64,000 nt of DNA from Deltaproteobacteria bacterium (GTDB lineage Bacteria; Myxococcota_A; Polyangia; Haliangiales; Haliangiaceae): assembly GCA_020630875.1 (NCBI GenBank), contig JAHDIH010000002.1:557332-621331 (forward strand). The letters run 5' to 3'. A model generated the notes under the pieces. It was not told the DNA's origin. It ran no database searches and saw nothing but the letters and a program-made list of their open reading frames with translations. This document shows positions 17,410-25,406 of this stretch, piece after piece (the first letter of the stretch is position 1; each line of letters begins with the position of its first letter). The position numbers were made by a program, and so were the translations under genes.

Positions 17410-18777
17410 ATGTCGAACGGTAAAACAAGATCAGAGGTATTGCGCGTTGCGCTAATCTTAGGGAATCAGCCCATCGAAGAAACTATCGTCACAGACGATG
17501 ATTTAACGATTGGTCAATCAACCAAAAACACCTTCGCTGTTCCACTCGCGGTGTTGCCATCGATGTGGAAGCTTATCGATAAGCAAGGAGATAAGTATTT
17601 TTTGCGCGTCACTTCAAAAATGGACGGAAGAATCGCCACCAAGAGTAACCGCAAGATGCTTACAGAGCTTCTGCCATCTGCTCAGCGCGATGGTGATGCC
17701 TACGTCATTCCTCTAGAGTCCAAATCTTGGGGAAAAATTGAAGTTGGCGCTGCTAAGATTCTTTTTCAGTTCATCAAAGAACCTCCCGTGATTCCTCGGC
17801 CTACGCTGCCAGCTGCGGTCACTGGAGGCTTGTTGGCGGGCCTTTCGACCACACTTCTGGTGTGCTGTGCTTCGACGATATCTTTATTCAGTATTCTGGT
17901 AGCACTCGCTTATTTCCACGAAGTTCCCGTGCAACGTGACTTTGTGACTGAAGTGGCTAAAGAGTATTTAGAGCCAGAAAAAGCGGTAGTCATCAACGTT
18001 CCTGACGAGCCTGTAGTCGCTGACACAAAGCCGGCAGATGATGGAGAGAAAGTCGTCAAAAAGAAACCTAAGAGCGGGGGAGAAAAGAAAGACCCCGTTG
18101 CCAAAGCATCAAAGCCAACTGGCGGTGCTGGCGGCGGTAGCAAAGTCGAACGCGAAGCGAAAGCCGATGCCGAAATTGCAACGTTCCTTGAAGGATTGAG
18201 TGCTGAAGGAAGCAGTGGTTCTGGCCCTGCGATGAGCGATCGCTCCCCGGGCGGCGACATTAACAGCCAAGCTAAGACCGTTCGCGATCGTGGGGATTCA
18301 GCAAGTATCGGAGGCGGTACCAGCCGCGTTCGTGGCTCAGGAGACGGTGCGGTAGGGACTGGAAAAGGCCCTGACCTTGGTGGAACAGGGACTGGTCCAA
18401 AATCCAGTGGCGTAAAGGTAAAGGAAAAAGTACCTAAAGGGCGAGTTAAAGTCGGTAGGGCTTCTGCCGATGACGACACAACGCTGACTCCAGGGTCTGT
18501 CGCCGGAAAAATTAACGCAAAATACAAAAACGGTTTGCGTCGATGTTATGAAAAAGAACTGAAGGGGAATGGTCGCGCTTCAGGACGAGTTAAGATTTCC
18601 TTTACCGTCAATGAGTCCGGTCGTACCACTAGGCCAAAAGCGAGCGGCGTTAGCCCATCTTTGGCTACATGCATCAAGTCGCGTATGAAGACGTGGAAAT
18701 TCCCTGTCCCCAAAGACGAGGATGGTGATAAAACGGATGCCTCGTTCGCACTGACACTGGCTCTGGCCCCCGGCTGA
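17410..18777 (+). CDS. FHA-like / TM / AgmX-PglI (TonB-like) protein, GltG-like
   Basis: The 455-residue protein has a cytoplasmic N-terminal domain of about 110 residues reminiscent of an FHA fold (VTDDDLTIGQSTKNTFAVP). A hydrophobic membrane segment lies around residues 138-172 (GGLLAGLSTTLLVCCAST and the rest), followed by a long Gly/Lys-rich periplasmic linker. The C-terminal domain of about 95 residues (KINAKYKNGLRRCYEKEL, GRVKISFTVNESG, CIKSRMKTWKFPVP) is the AgmX/PglI C-terminal, TonB-like domain. FHA-TM-TonB order is the layout described for GltG/PglI of M. xanthus, an inner-membrane protein that links cytoplasmic and periplasmic parts of the gliding complex. A GGGGGAA sequence precedes the ATG. 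A terminator ends the operon. Confidence 0.82.
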   Translation: MSNGKTRSEVLRVALILGNQPIEETIVTDDDLTIGQSTKNTFAVPLAVLPSMWKLIDKQGDKYFLRVTSKMDGRIATKSNRKMLTELLPSAQRDGDAYVIPLESKSWGKIEVGAAKILFQFIKEPPVIPRPTLPAAVTGGLLAGLSTTLLVCCASTISLFSILVALAYFHEVPVQRDFVTEVAKEYLEPEKAVVINVPDEPVVADTKPADDGEKVVKKKPKSGGEKKDPVAKASKPTGGAGGGSKVEREAKADAEIATFLEGLSAEGSSGSGPAMSDRSPGGDINSQAKTVRDRGDSASIGGGTSRVRGSGDGAVGTGKGPDLGGTGTGPKSSGVKVKEKVPKGRVKVGRASADDDTTLTPGSVAGKINAKYKNGLRRCYEKELKGNGRASGRVKISFTVNESGRTTRPKASGVSPSLATCIKSRMKTWKFPVPKDEDGDKTDASFALTLALAPG

Positions 18778-18796
18778 GCTTAGAAGACTAGGAGGA

Positions 18797-18828
18797 AGCG
18801 CGTTGGTTCTGCCAACGCGCTTTTTTTA
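18797..18828 (+). terminator. Rho-independent terminator of the Glt-like operon
   Basis: A perfect 10-bp stem, AGCGCGTTGG at 18797-18806 and CCAACGCGCT at 18812-18821, has a five-base loop and is followed directly by seven T residues. Confidence 0.92.
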
Positions 18829-18878
18829 TGCTGCAGTGCATAGATCAAAGATTGTTAGCTGATCCACGGAAGGATCGA

Positions 18879-18907
18879 TTGAACGCCTCTGGGATCTTTG
18901 GTACCGA
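18879..18907 (+). promoter_or_regulatory. Candidate promoter of the WYL regulator pair
   Basis: TTGAAC at 18879-18884, 17 bases, then TACCGA at 18902-18907, ending 8 bases before the GTG at 18916. The -10 match is poor, but spacing fits the near-leaderless pattern seen elsewhere in the window. Confidence 0.3.
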
Positions 18908-18915
18908 TCTAGGCT

Positions 18916-20046
18916 GTGACGAATCAGGTAAAAGCAGAGCAGCCAAAGACGGTTGAGCGATTCGCAACGAAACCAGCGGCAAACAAAGGACCGAAGCGAG
19001 ACAGATCCAAAAGATTGCTTGATATGGTGATGCTGCTTCTTCAATCGAGAATACCAGTTTCTTTCCGTCAGATTCGCGACCAATTTGTCGACTATCAAAC
19101 CGCTAATGCAGAAGCGGGACTACGAGCATTCGAAAGGGACAAAGCGGATCTTTTGGAACTAGGGGTACCGATTCGTTACATTACTCCGGAAGAAGACGAC
19201 TCCTTAGACGAAGGTGGCTACGTCATCGAATGGCGAGCATATCAAATGCCACCGCTACAATTTACGCCAGAAGAGATTTCCGCGTTGGTAATGGCAAGTT
19301 CAATGGCACTCGCCGCTCCCGGTGGGAGTTATCCCAAAATAGTAGACCTCGCGGTAAAGAAGCTTGCATTTGACCTGCCAGAAACAGCAGATACCCCTGG
19401 CGGCTTACTTCGAGAAGTTACAGCGACAGAGAAGAGTTCGGTACTTTATCATTTCCCAGAAGCAAACGAAGACCCCAAAACCAAGCGTAAGCAAAGTGAT
19501 TGGTTTGCGCAAATGGAACGTGCGGTTCAACTTAGAAAGCGCGTTTCCGTCGAGTACCAATCGATTTCCTCCCTTGAAACCAGCAAACGTGATGTAGATC
19601 CTTACGGGTTGATTTACCAGCAGGGCGTGTGGCTACTAGTGGGACACTGTCATTTAAGGTCTGGTATTCGAATCTTTAGAATAGATCGGATTAAGGATTT
19701 TAAGATTGCCCCCAAACCAAAGTCTCCCGATTTTGAGCGACCAACTGATTTCGATATCCGACGTTATGTGACCAAATCGCCATGGTGCTTTGGCAATGGT
19801 GAGTCTGAAAAGGTAACATTGGAAGTTAAACCGCTTGCAGCGGAAGTTTTGTTGGAAGACTTTGGCCCTGATGCGGTGGTGAAAGAGTTTGGCGCCACAA
19901 AGCAAATTTCGTTTCAGTGCAGAAACCTAGACTACGCCGTTTCCAAAATATTGCAGGCTAAGGGGAATATTACGATTGTTTCTGGCGAGAAGCTCAAAAA
20001 GCAATTTCGTGCAGAGCTTGCAAAGATTCGGGGACTGTACCAATGA
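18916..20046 (+). CDS. WYL-domain transcriptional regulator (first of pair, PafB-like)
   Basis: The 376-residue protein starts at GTG. After a basic N-terminal tail, a helical region at about residues 35-90 (LDMVMLLLQSRIPVSFRQIRDQF) is a degenerate winged helix. A WYL domain follows at about 190-290 (DPYGLIYQQGVWLLVGHCHLRSGIRIFRIDRIKDF), then the WCX C-terminal extension. Proteins of this class bind DNA and sense a ligand, often nucleic acid, through the WYL fold. It overlaps the second WYL gene by 4 bases (ATGA), the same tandem layout as pafB-pafC, which control DNA-damage genes in actinobacteria. The target here is unknown. Confidence 0.87.
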   Translation: MTNQVKAEQPKTVERFATKPAANKGPKRDRSKRLLDMVMLLLQSRIPVSFRQIRDQFVDYQTANAEAGLRAFERDKADLLELGVPIRYITPEEDDSLDEGGYVIEWRAYQMPPLQFTPEEISALVMASSMALAAPGGSYPKIVDLAVKKLAFDLPETADTPGGLLREVTATEKSSVLYHFPEANEDPKTKRKQSDWFAQMERAVQLRKRVSVEYQSISSLETSKRDVDPYGLIYQQGVWLLVGHCHLRSGIRIFRIDRIKDFKIAPKPKSPDFERPTDFDIRRYVTKSPWCFGNGESEKVTLEVKPLAAEVLLEDFGPDAVVKEFGATKQISFQCRNLDYAVSKILQAKGNITIVSGEKLKKQFRAELAKIRGLYQ

Positions 20047-21020
20047 GAGAAATATCTCAGAAGTTACGTCGTCTTTTGTACGTAGTTCCGTTCGTAGCGC
20101 AGCAGCCTGATGGCGTTTCTATCGATGACTTAGCAGAACAAGTAGGCGTTGACCGGGAAACGATTATGCGTGACCTGGACTTGCTAACGTTAGTCGGTCC
20201 TCCACAAGGGGACCCTGGAGAGTACTTGCTCATCTCGGTAGAAGAAGACCGAGTCTATGTCGACCTGGCGCAAAAGTTGACGCGTCCTTTAAGAATGACC
20301 GCGGCAGAAGGGTGCTCGCTTCTTTTGGGCATCCGATCCTTACGCAACCAAGAAGTCGTACCGTATGAAGAAGCGCTGATCTCTGCAGAGAGTAAGCTAA
20401 TCAAGGCCTTAGGAAGAGACGCCGAAAAGGCTAGTGAGATGGCGGAGAGAACCGTGGTGGCGGCTGATCAAAAAGCGCTGATGAAGCAGGTAGCTGACCT
20501 TTCACAAGCGGCGACAAATCGGCAGTCTATTTCTATCAATTACGTTTCTGCATCTCGGGCAACGGTGGGAGACCGCAAGTTAAATCCGTACGGAGTGGTG
20601 CATCACGCCGGAAATTGGTACCTCGTGGCCTACTGTCACAATCGCACCGATTTGCGGACCTTCAGAGTGGACCGAATTCTGTCTCTTGAGGTTCTCGACC
20701 AAACGTTTGAGATGCCAACTGATTTCAGTCTTGATACTTACAAAAGAGAGCACCTTTACGTTCCCACGGCCGACTCTACTGCTGTCCAGGTTAGGCTAAA
20801 TCCCCGAGCCGCGGCTTTGGTAGGATCGGCATGGCCCGCTGGGGAGCTGGTACGTCACAGTAACGGCGGCGCAGATATCATAATCGATTGCGAAGGATTC
20901 GAATGGGTCACTGCTTGGGTGTTGGGCTTTGGTAAGGATGCCAAAATAATTTCGCCGCAGTCTGCTATTGATGTTCTTACAGAAAAACTTCAGATTATGA
21001 CAGTCGCGGCTGCCAGCTAA
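20043..21020 (+). CDS. WYL-domain transcriptional regulator (second of pair, PafC-like)
   Basis: The 325-residue protein has an N-terminal winged helix-turn-helix at about residues 1-55 (VSIDDLAEQVGVDRETIMRDLDLL). A WYL domain follows at about 150-235 (LNPYGVVHHAGNWYLVAYC, DLRTFRVDRILSL), then a WCX region. Its HTH is better preserved than that of its partner. Translation is probably coupled to the upstream WYL gene, and the two likely act as a heteromer. The stop overlaps the convergent lysA stop by 4 bases, so no terminator separates the two units. Confidence 0.88.
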   Translation: MREISQKLRRLLYVVPFVAQQPDGVSIDDLAEQVGVDRETIMRDLDLLTLVGPPQGDPGEYLLISVEEDRVYVDLAQKLTRPLRMTAAEGCSLLLGIRSLRNQEVVPYEEALISAESKLIKALGRDAEKASEMAERTVVAADQKALMKQVADLSQAATNRQSISINYVSASRATVGDRKLNPYGVVHHAGNWYLVAYCHNRTDLRTFRVDRILSLEVLDQTFEMPTDFSLDTYKREHLYVPTADSTAVQVRLNPRAAALVGSAWPAGELVRHSNGGADIIIDCEGFEWVTAWVLGFGKDAKIISPQSAIDVLTEKLQIMTVAAAS

Positions 21021-22276
21021 AAGCTTTCTAAGGCAACTAAGTCTCTGTAAGATTCTCGCTTTCGTATTTGTTTCCACACAGAGTCCTTACAAAGAACTTC
21101 TGCAACTATTGGTCGCGAATTATATCGCGAGGCCATGGACGCGCCATAGGCACCGGCAGCCATTAGTGCTAGGAGGTCACCAGCTTCAGCCTTGGCTAGC
21201 TTGCGGTCCTTCGCAAAGAAGTCCCCCGATTCACAAATCGGCCCAACTACATCCGTAGGTATTTGTTCGTTATCTTTTTCCCGGACTGGAAGAATAGGGT
21301 GATGGGACTGATAAAGAGATGGTCGAATTAAATCATTCATTGCTCCATCAACAACGGTAAAGTGTTTACTTCCATTTAGTTTTGTACGAATCACCTTTGT
21401 CACAAGGGTTCCTGCTTCGCCTACTATCGATCTTCCTGGTTCGCACATTACGGTAATGTCTTGATTTGCTAGTGACTTAGTTGCATTGCATACGTTATCG
21501 CAAAACTCCGCGATGGAAAGTTGACATGGTTTTCCATCTCCGTAGTTGATACCTAACCCCCCTCCTATATCGAGGTGGTCGATAGAGATAGCCATTTCGC
21601 CTAACTGCCTCACCGTTTCCAATAGAAAGTTCCACGACTCAGCGAAAGGTTGCGCGGTGGTTAATTGAGAACCAATATGACATGCAAGGCCCGATACCTT
21701 TATCGAAGGGATATCCTTGGCGCGTTTGTAAAGCTGCAGAGTTTCTTTAGCTGGTACTCCAAACTTGTTGTCGTAAAGACCGGTGGAAATATAGGGATGA
21801 GTCTTCGCGTCAATATTGGGGTTAACTCTGATAGCAATTGGCGCTACGGCATTTCGAAGACTCGCTCGAGATGCGATGAGATCAAGCTCATCCACCGATT
21901 CAATGTTGAAGCAAGTAACTCTGGCATCGATGGCGGCGTCTATCTCTTCTTTGGTTTTTCCGACTCCTGAAAAAATGATCGGGACGTCGTCTCCGCCGGC
22001 CAATAGCACTCGATAGAGTTCACCTCCAGAAACAATGTCGGCACCGCATCCTATGGCAAACAACTCTTTGAGAATGGTCAAGTTCGAGTTGGCTTTAACG
22101 GAATAGCAGACCTTGCCGCCGATAGGCTTGAGTCCGTTAACGTAGGCGCTTGCTCTGTCGAGAATGGAGCTTAGACTGTAGGCGTAGAATGGGGTACCGA
22201 CTTCCGTAGCTAACGTTTCAAGGGAAACTCCATCGCAATGGAGCGTTTTGCTTTTGTAGTCAAAGTGTTGGTACAT
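21017..22276 (-). CDS. lysA: Diaminopimelate decarboxylase
   Basis: PLP enzyme of 419 residues that converts meso-diaminopimelate to lysine. The PLP-binding Lys is in CYSVKANSNL (about residue 60). The Gly-rich phosphate-binding loop is HLDIGGGLGINYG. The second substrate-binding region carries CEPGRSIVGEAG and the catalytic Cys is in ICESGDFFAKDR. Length is typical for the family. The start ATG lies inside the 3-prime end of argH (17-base overlap), so argH and lysA are co-transcribed on the minus strand in an amino-acid biosynthesis unit. Confidence 0.96.
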   Translation of the reverse strand: MYQHFDYKSKTLHCDGVSLETLATEVGTPFYAYSLSSILDRASAYVNGLKPIGGKVCYSVKANSNLTILKELFAIGCGADIVSGGELYRVLLAGGDDVPIIFSGVGKTKEEIDAAIDARVTCFNIESVDELDLIASRASLRNAVAPIAIRVNPNIDAKTHPYISTGLYDNKFGVPAKETLQLYKRAKDIPSIKVSGLACHIGSQLTTAQPFAESWNFLLETVRQLGEMAISIDHLDIGGGLGINYGDGKPCQLSIAEFCDNVCNATKSLANQDITVMCEPGRSIVGEAGTLVTKVIRTKLNGSKHFTVVDGAMNDLIRPSLYQSHHPILPVREKDNEQIPTDVVGPICESGDFFAKDRKLAKAEAGDLLALMAAGAYGASMASRYNSRPIVAEVLCKDSVWKQIRKRESYRDLVALESF

Positions 22277-23657
22277 CGGTCAGTTCTTTCTTTAGCTCTC
22301 GAAGTTGCAGCGATATTTGTTTGATTGCAGGACCACCAACATTGTTACGGCGGTTGATTGAAACTTCAGCATCGATCCATGGAAAGACATCACGAGCAAA
22401 CGCATCGTGAAATTTTCGAAGTTCCGTTAGTTTAAGAGAGTTTAGCTTTCTGTTTTGGGTACTGGCCCAATGTACTAGTGCTCCTACGGCATGGTGCGCC
22501 TCACGGAATGGGACACCTTTCTGAGCTAAGTAGTCTGCGAGTTCAGTAGCCAAGGCGTAGCTATTGGTTACTGCTGCCTCCGTGTTCTCTACGTGGAACT
22601 TCAAAGACGATACCATTTTTGCCGCTACCTCAACGCATTGCAAAGACGTCTCAACGGCGTCAAACATGGGTTCTTGCGTCTCTTGTAAATCTTTGTTGTA
22701 AGCCAGGGGCAACCCTTTACAGACTGTCGCAACCGCTACCCAGCTACCTATTAGTCGGCCTACCTTCCCCCGAAGGAGCTCCGCAATATCTGCATTAGCC
22801 TTCTGAGGCATGATTGAAGACGTAGAGCAATAAGCTGGTCCGATGGATGCAAACTGAAATTCTTTGCTGGTCCACAAAACTAACTCTTCTCCAAGACGTG
22901 AGAGGTGAATACCGACGGTGGTCACGCAATGGAGTAGATCTAGAACGAAGTCGCGGTCCGATACTGCGTCCATGCTATTTTTCATCACATGCCGAAATCC
23001 TAGCTTTTTGGCGGTGCTAGTTCTGTCAATATTGAATGTGGTAGTCGCCAATGCGCCAGCTCCCAAAGGCGAGCGGGAAACACGCTCGATGTAAGTTTGC
23101 AAACGGCGTTGGTCACGATGAAACATAGCTTCATAAGCAAGCAAATGATGGCCAATGGTTACTGGCTGAGCGCGTTGCAAGTGAGTATAGCCAGGAATCA
23201 TTCCTTTTTTGTATTTTTGAGCTTTGGTAACAAATGATTTCCTCAGTACCCGTAGTAGTTGTATTAGTTTTTTAGCGGAGTGAAGGGCGTAGAGCTTTAA
23301 GTCGGTAGCTACTTGATCGTTTCTGCTTCTGGCAGTGTGCAGTCGCATTCCCGGCGTACCGATTCTTTTGATTAGTCTGTCTTCGATATTCATGTGAATA
23401 TCTTCTAGGGCCGGATCGAGAGGAAAATTTCCTTTTGCGATTTCGTGGCCAATTGTTTTTAGCCCATCGCAGATGGCAGCTACCTCTTCCGAATCTAAAA
23501 CTCCGACCTCTTCAAGCATTTGAGCATGAGCGATGCTTCCTCGGATATCAAAGTGAGCAAGCCGCCGGTCGAACTCGATGGAGGCATTCATTGCTTCCGC
23601 CAGTGGATCCATTGCCCTTTTTAGTCGTCCACCGCGCGCTCCTGACTTAAAACCCAT
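22260..23657 (-). CDS. argH: Argininosuccinate lyase
   Basis: Fumarase/aspartase-superfamily enzyme of 465 residues that cleaves argininosuccinate to arginine and fumarate. The N-terminus has the family pattern (SGARGGRL, FDRRLAHFDIRGSIAHAQML). Other conserved segments are TARSRNDQVATDL, the His-containing YTHLQRAQPVT, and the mobile signature loop STSSIMPQKANAD. That loop keeps the catalytic Ser and SSxMPxK but has Thr and Ala where most ArgH proteins have GSS and KKNP. AGGA about 8 bases before the ATG is the ribosome binding site. It is followed by an overlapping lysA. Confidence 0.94.
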   Translation of the reverse strand: MGFKSGARGGRLKRAMDPLAEAMNASIEFDRRLAHFDIRGSIAHAQMLEEVGVLDSEEVAAICDGLKTIGHEIAKGNFPLDPALEDIHMNIEDRLIKRIGTPGMRLHTARSRNDQVATDLKLYALHSAKKLIQLLRVLRKSFVTKAQKYKKGMIPGYTHLQRAQPVTIGHHLLAYEAMFHRDQRRLQTYIERVSRSPLGAGALATTTFNIDRTSTAKKLGFRHVMKNSMDAVSDRDFVLDLLHCVTTVGIHLSRLGEELVLWTSKEFQFASIGPAYCSTSSIMPQKANADIAELLRGKVGRLIGSWVAVATVCKGLPLAYNKDLQETQEPMFDAVETSLQCVEVAAKMVSSLKFHVENTEAAVTNSYALATELADYLAQKGVPFREAHHAVGALVHWASTQNRKLNSLKLTELRKFHDAFARDVFPWIDAEVSINRRNNVGGPAIKQISLQLRELKKELTDVPTL

Positions 23658-23762
23658 GATTCGAATCCTGCAACACTGTGGTCCACAAAGGAAGTCTCGT
23701 AAGCACCCGAAATGTGAGTGGTATTCGTTTTCTTAGGTATCTTTGACACAGTCTGTCGTACT

Positions 23763-24575
23763 ATGTCCGACATGTCTGCAATCAGAAAGAGATCTCGCAG
23801 TACCACTCAGGTTAAACTGACGGTGGCATCAGCGCTAATTGACGCGCCGCAGGAATTACAGGACACGTGCTCAAATCTACCAGATGGAGCATCAGGCGTA
23901 CTTTACGCCTCCTTCCATGACGCCGGCTCAGTTTCCTTGGTACTGCCCTGGCCGGACATTACCATTTTGAAGTCACCAATCGGTCAATCGATCCAGGGGC
24001 GTCTGTCCCACGTGGCCAAGCACCCGGAAATGGGCGACGGGCAATTAGTGGTGGAGGCAAGCGATGGTTCCGTTGCGTTAGAAACCCATTCTTTTTCATC
24101 GAAGCGTCACCAATTCGCTTCATGGCGTACAAAAAAGCTAGAGCGACTCGTTGCAGAACAAGGATTGGCAAGTTTCGTGAGCGGCATCGGCTGCTCTGGC
24201 GATGGCAAGATGGTGGCAGCTCATTTGGAGACGGTAGTCGACCGACAGGTTATGTTGTGTTCTTCGCTGTTTGGTACCCCATTCGCAACCACACTACTGC
24301 GCTTGATGAAAATCGCTCGTCAGATCGACGTGAAAGCTCAGCTGCGAGTATCGGACAAGACAGAGCTCTTTGTTTCTCTTGCGGAGGTACCGTGGGACTC
24401 GCTTCTTGCGATTTGCACCACCTGCGACCATCTTTCCGACGCTTTGTTCTCTGAACTTGGTCACTTCGCTGGGGCAATGGGAGCAAGTCAAGCCGATGAC
24501 CTTCAAGTACGAATTTCCGCGGACCGGATCAGTCTCGCCGTCGGCATCGATTTCAATGTCGACTGGATTAAGTAG
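23763..24575 (+). CDS. Conserved-looking protein of unknown function
   Basis: The 270-residue product is given from the ATG at 23763; a second in-frame ATG at 23772 (MSAIRKRSR) is equally plausible, and the longer frame from 23718 looks less natural. There is a basic N-terminus but no signal peptide or membrane segment. The sequence alternates beta-like segments (VKLTVASALIDAP, LQVRISADRISLAVGIDF) with helices, and contains Cys pairs CSGDG and ICTTCDHLSD. No family is recognised and no catalytic motif is evident. It is divergent from argH with about 105 bases between the starts. TTGACA occurs at 23743-23748 but no -10 box sits at normal spacing. Confidence 0.65.
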   Translation: MSDMSAIRKRSRSTTQVKLTVASALIDAPQELQDTCSNLPDGASGVLYASFHDAGSVSLVLPWPDITILKSPIGQSIQGRLSHVAKHPEMGDGQLVVEASDGSVALETHSFSSKRHQFASWRTKKLERLVAEQGLASFVSGIGCSGDGKMVAAHLETVVDRQVMLCSSLFGTPFATTLLRLMKIARQIDVKAQLRVSDKTELFVSLAEVPWDSLLAICTTCDHLSDALFSELGHFAGAMGASQADDLQVRISADRISLAVGIDFNVDWIK

Positions 24576-24694
24576 TCGAAATGTAGCTTGAAAATAGAAG
24601 CACTTCGTCCATTCTGGAATTCTCGCTTATCCGTCGAGCTCAAAAAGTTGTCCCTAAGGTACAGGTGAGTCGTTCAAAATGTTAATTTATCTCT

Positions 24695-25348
24695 ATGAAG
24701 TATTTGGGGGTATTAGTTTTCAGTTTGGCTGCTTGCGGTGATGATTCCGCTGCTCCTCCACCTGAGGGAGCAACCATCTATTCGGTTACATTTGATGCCG
24801 CATGGAGTATGGGAAGTCATCCTACAGGTTTTCCAGCTAATCCACACTTTTCGCCGCTGATTGGAATGTCGCACCCCAGTGGAACGTCCTTCTTTGAACC
24901 TGGAGCTGCGTCATCTCCTGGTGTGACGAACATGGCGGAAACCGGAGGCGTGTCGCCACTTGATAGTGAGTTGGATGCGATTCTTAACGCGGGCGGAGCT
25001 CTCGATACTTTCGTAGGTACTGGCGTTGCTACGAGCCCAGGCTCAGCGAGTGGTGTGGTGGGGGTAGATTCAGCGAATCCTAACGTATCCCTGACCACGA
25101 TGATCGCCCCCAGTCCTGACTGGTTTGTTGGTCTTCACGACGTATCGTTAGTCGACGCTTCCGGAAACTTTGTGCCAACACTCACTGTTGATGTAGCAGC
25201 GTGGGATGCCGGCACAGACAGTGGTGTGGACTTTGCGTCAGCAAATGATCCTACAAGTCCTGCGGCTACGATTTCGACTTTGGATGTGATGGCGGTGACT
25301 GGCTCCACGGACGCCATGGGGTCCGTAACTTTTACACTTATGCAATAG
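24695..25348 (+). CDS. Spondin-domain lipoprotein
   Basis: Exported lipoprotein of 217 residues; the lipobox is FSLAAC and is followed by an Asp/Pro linker. The rest is one Spondin_N-type domain. Visible marks are YSVTFDAAWS at its start, HFSPLIGMSH, a central PSPDWFVGLHDVSLVD, and the C-terminal acidic motif DAGTDSGVDFASANDP. Spondin_N folds are best known from F-spondin in animals, where they are C2-like calcium or lipid-binding domains, and scattered bacterial examples exist. A surface adhesion role is inference. A weak TAATTT -10-like box sits 6 bases before the ATG and no Shine-Dalgarno sequence is present. Confidence 0.85.
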   Translation: MKYLGVLVFSLAACGDDSAAPPPEGATIYSVTFDAAWSMGSHPTGFPANPHFSPLIGMSHPSGTSFFEPGAASSPGVTNMAETGGVSPLDSELDAILNAGGALDTFVGTGVATSPGSASGVVGVDSANPNVSLTTMIAPSPDWFVGLHDVSLVDASGNFVPTLTVDVAAWDAGTDSGVDFASANDPTSPAATISTLDVMAVTGSTDAMGSVTFTLMQ

Positions 25349-25357
25349 ATAGCCAAA

Positions 25358-25383
25358 AAAGCACCTTCCGAAGAAGGTGCTTT
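25358..25383. terminator. Bidirectional terminator between spondin lipoprotein and pepA
   Basis: An 11-bp perfect stem, AAAGCACCTTC at 25358-25368 and GAAGGTGCTTT at 25373-25383, has a stable CGAA tetraloop. An A-rich tract precedes it, giving a T tract on the opposite strand for pepA. Confidence 0.85.
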
Positions 25384-25406
25384 CAGACGAGCAAACCTAT
25401 TGGCTT

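Noticed and set aside
23655-23680. ATTCGAATCCTGC resembling a tRNA T-arm
   Set aside because: No matching acceptor, D or anticodon stems can be built around it, and it sits on the argH start and ribosome binding site.
23743-23764. TTGACA with TACTAT as promoter before the unknown gene at 23763
   Set aside because: The two boxes are only 10 bases apart, too close to work together.
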